DNA of 64,000 nucleotides, from assembly GCA_046262295.1 (NCBI GenBank), contig JBHENC010000015.1, positions 24,252 to 88,251 of the forward strand. The letters are read 5' to 3'. How positions within the stretch are numbered: the stretch's first letter is position 1; every line of letters begins with the position of its first letter. Source of the DNA: JBHENC01 sp046262295. Its GTDB lineage: Bacteria; Acidobacteriota; Blastocatellia; Pyrinomonadales; Pyrinomonadaceae. The notes beneath the pieces were generated by a model. The model did not search any database, was not told the origin of the DNA, and saw only the letters and a list, made by a program, of their open reading frames with translations. Positions 60,012 through 64,000 of the stretch are shown piece after piece. Made by a program: the position numbers and the translations under genes.

Positions 60012-61775
60012 ATGAAACACCCCCAAAACATAAGCCGCCTAATCGCCGGAGCCTTGATCCCCCTGCTCTATTCGATGAGCGCCATTGCTTTACCGGCGGT
60101 TTCTTCGCCGAAAGCACTTCGCGCCGACTCGAATGCCAGCATGACGCGCACGGGTCGCCGGGTAAAATTGAATACCGCGCCCATCGCAAACGCCTCTTCT
60201 TCTGTGTTCAAGGGGCTGATGTTAGTGCAGACGCTTGCCGCGAGCACTGCCCGAATCGCTTTTGCCAGCGACCGCGACGGCAACTTTGAAGTTTACGCGA
60301 TGAACCCGGACGGCTCCGGCCAGACAAATCTGACCAATAATGCGGCGGAAGATTTCAACCCCGCGTGGTCGGTGGACGGAACGCGCCTCGCCTTCGTCAG
60401 CAACCGCGACGGCAATAACGAAATTTATGTGATGAACGCCGATGGCTCAAACCCGCTACGGCTCACCAATAACTCTGCGGAGGATCTCAGCCCGGCGTGG
60501 TCGCCCGACGGCACGCGCATCGCTTTTGTCAGTGCGCGCAACGGCAACGATGAGATTTACGTGATGCGGGCTGATGGTTCAGGCCAGACGAATCTGACCA
60601 ACAATCAGGGAGACGATTTCGGCGTCGCTTGGGCGCCCGACGGCTCTCACCTCGCCTTCGCCTCTAACCGCGACGGTAATTTTCAAATCTATTCGATGAA
60701 TGCGGACGGCAGCGGCCAGGTTAATCTTTCGCGTAATTCGGGCGACGATCTCGCTCCGAGTTGGACGCTGTCGAGAATTACTTTTCAAAGCAACCGTGAC
60801 GGCAACGACGAGCTTTACGCGATGAACCCGGATGGCACGGGGCAGGCGCGTTTGACCAACGATCCGGCGTTTGATCTCTCGCCGTCGCGCACGTCTGACA
60901 ATTCACTCATTGTTTTTGCGAGCAATCGCGACGGTAGTCTCAAGCTCTTTAGCGTTAACACGACGGGCAGCAGCCCCGTACAGTTGACGACCGGCAGCGC
61001 GGACGTGACTGATTTCCAACCCGCCGTGCGACCGCAGATCAGTTCGCCGCTTACCAACCCGATTGACGACGTGCAGGCTTTCGTCAGACAGCAGTATCTT
61101 GATTTTCTCAACCGCGAGCCTGACGCGGGCGGCCTTGCTTACTGGACGAATTTAATCACGCAATGTCGTGATGCCGCGTGCGTCAACGCGAGGCGCGTAG
61201 ACGTGTCCGCCGCATTCTTCATCGAACAGGAATTTCAACAAACAGGCTATTTCGTTTATCGCGTCTTCAAGGCGAGCTTCGGGCGTCAACTCACCTTTAC
61301 CGAGTATATCAATGCTCGCAACAGCGTCATCGGCGGCTCGAACCTGGCGAGCGCGCAGGCTAACTACGCGGCGCAACAGGTCAATCCGGCTTACGCTTCT
61401 TTGAGCAACGTTGCGTATGTTGACCAGTTGTATGCCAACGCCGGAGTCACCGGAGCAGATCGCACGGAACGCGATGCCCTTATCAACGGCCTCAACAATA
61501 ATTCGGAAACCAGAGCCACCGTGCTGCAAAAAGTGGCGAATAATCAAAAGTACATCAGCCAGGATTTCAATCCGGCCTTTGTGCTTGCGGAATACTTCAG
61601 CTATCTCCGGCGCGATCCCGAACCGGCCGGATATGCTTTCTGGCTCGATGTGCTGAATAACCGCGTGCCGGGCAATTACCGCGCGATGGTCTGCGCGTTC
61701 ATCAACTCGGCTGAATATCAGTTCCGCTTCAGTTCCGTCAGAACGCGCACGGATGCCGATTGCGCCGCGCGTTAA
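60012..61775 (+). CDS. Exported six-blade TolB-like propeller fused to DUF4214
   Basis: This is a 587-residue protein. A signal peptide (LIAGALIPLLYSMSAIALPA) precedes six repeats of about 40-45 residues with the pattern FxSxRDGNxEIYxMNxDGSGxxxLT (residues about 76-340), the PD40 blade of TolB-like propellers. Then two DUF4214-type segments: DVQAFVRQQYLDFLNREPDA near 355 and DFNPAFVLAEYFSYLRRDPE near 515. DUF4214 is a secreted, all-helical domain of unknown function, found in extracellular proteins. A GAGCGAGGTAG ribosome site precedes ATG 60012. The neighbours are also exported, so this is a secretome cluster. Confidence 0.88.
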   Translation: MKHPQNISRLIAGALIPLLYSMSAIALPAVSSPKALRADSNASMTRTGRRVKLNTAPIANASSSVFKGLMLVQTLAASTARIAFASDRDGNFEVYAMNPDGSGQTNLTNNAAEDFNPAWSVDGTRLAFVSNRDGNNEIYVMNADGSNPLRLTNNSAEDLSPAWSPDGTRIAFVSARNGNDEIYVMRADGSGQTNLTNNQGDDFGVAWAPDGSHLAFASNRDGNFQIYSMNADGSGQVNLSRNSGDDLAPSWTLSRITFQSNRDGNDELYAMNPDGTGQARLTNDPAFDLSPSRTSDNSLIVFASNRDGSLKLFSVNTTGSSPVQLTTGSADVTDFQPAVRPQISSPLTNPIDDVQAFVRQQYLDFLNREPDAGGLAYWTNLITQCRDAACVNARRVDVSAAFFIEQEFQQTGYFVYRVFKASFGRQLTFTEYINARNSVIGGSNLASAQANYAAQQVNPAYASLSNVAYVDQLYANAGVTGADRTERDALINGLNNNSETRATVLQKVANNQKYISQDFNPAFVLAEYFSYLRRDPEPAGYAFWLDVLNNRVPGNYRAMVCAFINSAEYQFRFSSVRTRTDADCAAR

Positions 61776-61780
61776 GAAAC

Positions 61781-61821
61781 GATGCTGCTATTGAAAACCT
61801 AAAGTGCTCAATAGCAGCATC
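61781..61821 (+). terminator. 14-bp hairpin after the propeller/DUF4214 gene
   Basis: GATGCTGCTATTGA (61781-61794) pairs with TCAATAGCAGCATC (61808-61821) over a 13-base loop. It begins five bases after the stop codon at 61775. No T-run follows (CTCAAACTA). Confidence 0.65.
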
Positions 61822-61959
61822 CTCAAACTAACGCTCGCCACATAGACGCGGCGGCTAGCGGCATTCAGGAATGCTTTGAATCAAATCTACATACTACCAG
61901 CAGCGGCAATTGGCGATTGATACCGTAGTATGCCGCCAACTAATTTAGGAGAAGGAAAC

Positions 61960-63174
61960 ATGACTTTATCGAATAAAAAGAAGATTGCCCTTGCCTGCAT
62001 CGTTCTGACGGTAGCGGCGGCACTTTTGCTGACTCCGAGGACACGGACAAACGCCGCCGATCATGGCGACTCCCCCTTAACAGCCCACGATCAAGCCTCG
62101 GATTTGAACGATTGCTACATATTCCTAGACCCGAACGATAACTCAAGGGTCTTTCTGGGAATGACCATGCACGGTTTTATCGTGCCGAGCGAAGCGGGCA
62201 ACTTCGGTATTTTCGACCCATCTATTCGGTATCGTTTCGAGATTGAGAATACCGGCGACGCCCGACCGGATCAGTTCATAGACGTGCGATTTTCTCCGAG
62301 AATTGCCGCTAATGGCGCTCCGCAACCGCAGACGGCGACCGTCACAATGCCTTCCGGCCAAACCTTTACGGCTCCGGCCACCAATCCGAGCGCGACTTCC
62401 GATACTTCGCCCACGCAGGTCATCACCAGTGCCCCCAACGGCATACAGTTCTTCGCCGGGCTGGTTGACGATCCGTTCATTTTCGATATCACGGGTTTCA
62501 ACCGCTTCACTGCTTCGGTGCGCGCCGGTACGCCGAATCCCGCTTTGCTGCAACGCGGGCGTGACAGCTTCGCCGGCTATAACACGCTGGCAATCGCAAT
62601 TAGTCTGCCTGCCGCGCAATTGCGCAACAATGGCAATCAACTTGGCCTCAGCGTTGCAACGCAACGCCGCACCCCGCAGGTTTACACTAAAGCGGGCGAA
62701 ACTACCGGCTTCGGGCGATGGATCAATGTTGACCGCACGGGCGTTCCGGCCGTCAACGTCGCGCTCGTTCCCTTCAATCGCAAAAACGAATACAACGCTT
62801 CCAATACGGTTGAGGACGCAAGCGGAAGATTCGCCGACGGTATCGTTGCGACGCTTAAGGCGCTCGGTACGGATGACACAAGCATCGCCATCTTCGCCAG
62901 CCTCGCCGTTGCGCGGGGCGACATCCTGCGTGTTGATTTAACAAAGCCCAATACAGGAGCGGGCGGGGGCACAAACCCGGAAGCAGCGTTTCCGAACGGG
63001 CGTCGCCTCGTTGACGACGTGATTGACACCGAACTGTTTCTCATTAACAATCGCAGGCCGCTCAGCGACAATGCTAATGCCAACGACGTGCCGTTCCGTA
63101 ATGATTTTCCATTCTTCGGCGCATCGCAACAGCCGCGTATGCCCGGCGTCACAGACGACAACACGCGCAACTAA
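61960..63174 (+). CDS. Exported DUF4331 family protein
   Basis: This protein is 404 residues from ATG 61960 (GGAGAAGGAAAC upstream). A signal peptide (IALACIVLTVAAALLLTP) precedes the family opening DHGDSPLTAHDQASDLNDCY, whose His and Asp residues are conserved; later FVLDFFADPFIFD-like region reads FAGLVDDPFIFDITGFN, followed by NTLAIAISLPAAQL and WINVDRTGVPAVNVALVPFN. DUF4331 proteins are secreted and uncharacterised, frequently near TPR and DUF4214 proteins as here. A probable pair with the downstream TPR lipoprotein gene, whose start lies 57 bases after the stop. Confidence 0.88.
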   Translation: MTLSNKKKIALACIVLTVAAALLLTPRTRTNAADHGDSPLTAHDQASDLNDCYIFLDPNDNSRVFLGMTMHGFIVPSEAGNFGIFDPSIRYRFEIENTGDARPDQFIDVRFSPRIAANGAPQPQTATVTMPSGQTFTAPATNPSATSDTSPTQVITSAPNGIQFFAGLVDDPFIFDITGFNRFTASVRAGTPNPALLQRGRDSFAGYNTLAIAISLPAAQLRNNGNQLGLSVATQRRTPQVYTKAGETTGFGRWINVDRTGVPAVNVALVPFNRKNEYNASNTVEDASGRFADGIVATLKALGTDDTSIAIFASLAVARGDILRVDLTKPNTGAGGGTNPEAAFPNGRRLVDDVIDTELFLINNRRPLSDNANANDVPFRNDFPFFGASQQPRMPGVTDDNTRN

Positions 63175-63189
63175 CTTACGCTTTCGCTT

Positions 63190-63221
63190 CCCGCGCCGAT
63201 TGATAATTCAGTCGGCGCGGG
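63190..63221 (+). terminator. G+C-rich hairpin overlapping the TPR lipoprotein leader
   Basis: CCCGCGCCGA (63190-63199) pairs with TCGGCGCGGG (63212-63221), 12-base loop, followed by GAAATTCTTTT. It resembles a terminator after the DUF4331 gene. Its 3' arm also overlaps the GGGGAA that would be the ribosome site of the next gene (start 63231), so folding would hide it. Either an attenuator or a partial terminator is possible. Confidence 0.5.
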
Positions 63222-63230
63222 GAAATTCTT

Positions 63231-64000
63231 TTGCCATTGATCGTTCGCCCTCCAACTTTTCCGCGTCCCACGCCCTATCTAATCAAGCTTATCAGTCTGT
63301 TTACGCTCGGCCTTGCTGTGCTTGCCTGCGCCGCCGCGTGCCGTTCGCTTGAAACGCCAACGCCGACTTCCGGTGGTATGCCGCCGGTTGTTGCGCCCGC
63401 CGCACCGCTTGCCTCCGATGAGGCGGGAAGCGAAGCGGCGATACGTTTTCTCGAAGACCGCGTGAAGCGCGACCCCGACGACTTCATCGCGTTCAATAAA
63501 CTCGCCGGTTACTATCTGCTGCGCATACGCGAAACCGGAAGCCTCAATTATCTCGATCTGGCCTCACGCGCGGCGAAATTTTCGCTGGCTGCGATGCCCG
63601 CCGAACAGAATTTCAGCGGCCTCGCGGCGCTCGCGCAATCAGAGTATGCCGCACACGACTTTGCTGGCGCGCGCGATCATGCGCTGCAATTAATTCAACT
63701 CGATCCGACCAAGAGCTACCCGTACCAAATACTCGCCGACGCTTTGCTGGAGCTGGGTGATTACGATGGGGCGGCAGGCGTTTTCGGGCAGAAGAACAAA
63801 TTCGGGCAGGGCACGAGCGCCGAAACGCGCCTCGCTCGCTTCGCACTGCTGCGTGGCGACACGAACGCCGCCACACGCCATTTGGCCGACGCTCTCGAAC
63901 TCGAACAAAACGCCAGCCCGCCGTCGCGCGAGACAGTGGCATGGTGTCGCTGGCAACTGGGCGAAGTGGCCTTTGCCACCGGCGATTACCAGCAGGCCGA
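63231..64000 (+). CDS. TPR-repeat lipoprotein (partial, runs off the window)
   Basis: The frame begins at TTG 63231 behind GGGGAA and is open to the window edge (256 codons visible); TTG 63237 is an alternative start. A hydrophobic stretch (LIKLISLFTLGLAVLACAAAC) ends in a probable lipobox, so the protein is probably a lipoprotein. TPR-like units are visible: IAFNKLAGYYLLRI near 85, SYPYQILADALLELGDYDGA near 165 and ALLRGDTNAATRHLADALEL near 205. It follows the DUF4331 gene and is likely its partner. Remaining length and domains are unknown because the 3' end is beyond the window. Confidence 0.75.
   Translation, partial: MPLIVRPPTFPRPTPYLIKLISLFTLGLAVLACAAACRSLETPTPTSGGMPPVVAPAAPLASDEAGSEAAIRFLEDRVKRDPDDFIAFNKLAGYYLLRIRETGSLNYLDLASRAAKFSLAAMPAEQNFSGLAALAQSEYAAHDFAGARDHALQLIQLDPTKSYPYQILADALLELGDYDGAAGVFGQKNKFGQGTSAETRLARFALLRGDTNAATRHLADALELEQNASPPSRETVAWCRWQLGEVAFATGDYQQA

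Overview
The window (about 57% G+C by eye) looks like the chromosome of an Acidobacteriota bacterium, most likely class Blastocatellia. The argument is gene content: a VWFA-related acidobacterial domain protein, a DUF1800/DUF1501 pair, a secreted six-blade propeller with DUF4214, a carboxypeptidase-regulatory-domain outer-membrane protein and many small exported proteins without assignable names. No rRNA, CRISPR array, transposase, prophage or integrase is visible. This placement is inference; no marker phylogeny was run.

Layout. 1-1.4 kb: the end of an M28-type peptidase gene followed by two integron gene cassettes, each closed by a recognisable attC site, with no integrase in view. 1.5-1.7 kb: four copies of a short palindromic repeat. 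1.9-6 kb: secreted DUF1800/DUF1501 pair, then a small overlapping gene pair that resembles a toxin-antitoxin module. 6-15.7 kb: orphan frameshifted modB, then housekeeping genes (birA, coaX, rlmD) and comEC. 16-24 kb: comEA-like lipoprotein, TM-helix channel protein, ftsK, prfB with its programmed frameshift, lnt. 24-31.8 kb: small membrane and TPR proteins, tRNA-Glu, phzF-like gene with a frameshift, MOSC, DUF427, cupin. 31.9-34.9 kb: divergent arsenic locus (arsI-aquaporin-arsC against arsR-cation transporter). 35-38.5 kb: rpiB, MFS transporter and gnd. 38.7-44 kb: a signalling block of response regulator, REC-HD-GYP-HDOD protein, REC-histidine kinase and NtrC-type activator. 44-50.3 kb: tRNA-Lys, then a CHASE2 class III nucleotide cyclase, a small secreted protein, an MscS channel with a cyclic-nucleotide-binding domain, and a metallo-beta-lactamase protein resembling class II cyclic-nucleotide phosphodiesterase. 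50.3-57 kb: ten-haem cytochrome with LVIVD repeats, paired with an outer-membrane barrel protein. 57-64 kb: secreted haem-binding-like protein, TolB-like propeller/DUF4214, DUF4331 and a truncated TPR lipoprotein.

How the genes fit together. The strongest candidates for an undescribed system are (i) the cyclic-nucleotide set, in which a sensor cyclase, a cNMP-gated mechanosensitive channel and a putative phosphodiesterase lie within 6 kb; (ii) the porin plus decahaem-cytochrome pair, which could move electrons across the outer membrane; and (iii) the integron cassettes, whose uninterrupted insertion site can be reconstructed from the flanks. The arsenic locus is unusual because regulator, lyase and transporter all carry additional Cys-Cys pairs and no ArsB/Acr3 pump is present. 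Three genes (DUF4268, modB, phzF-like) carry single-base frameshifts, which may be assembly errors rather than real decay.
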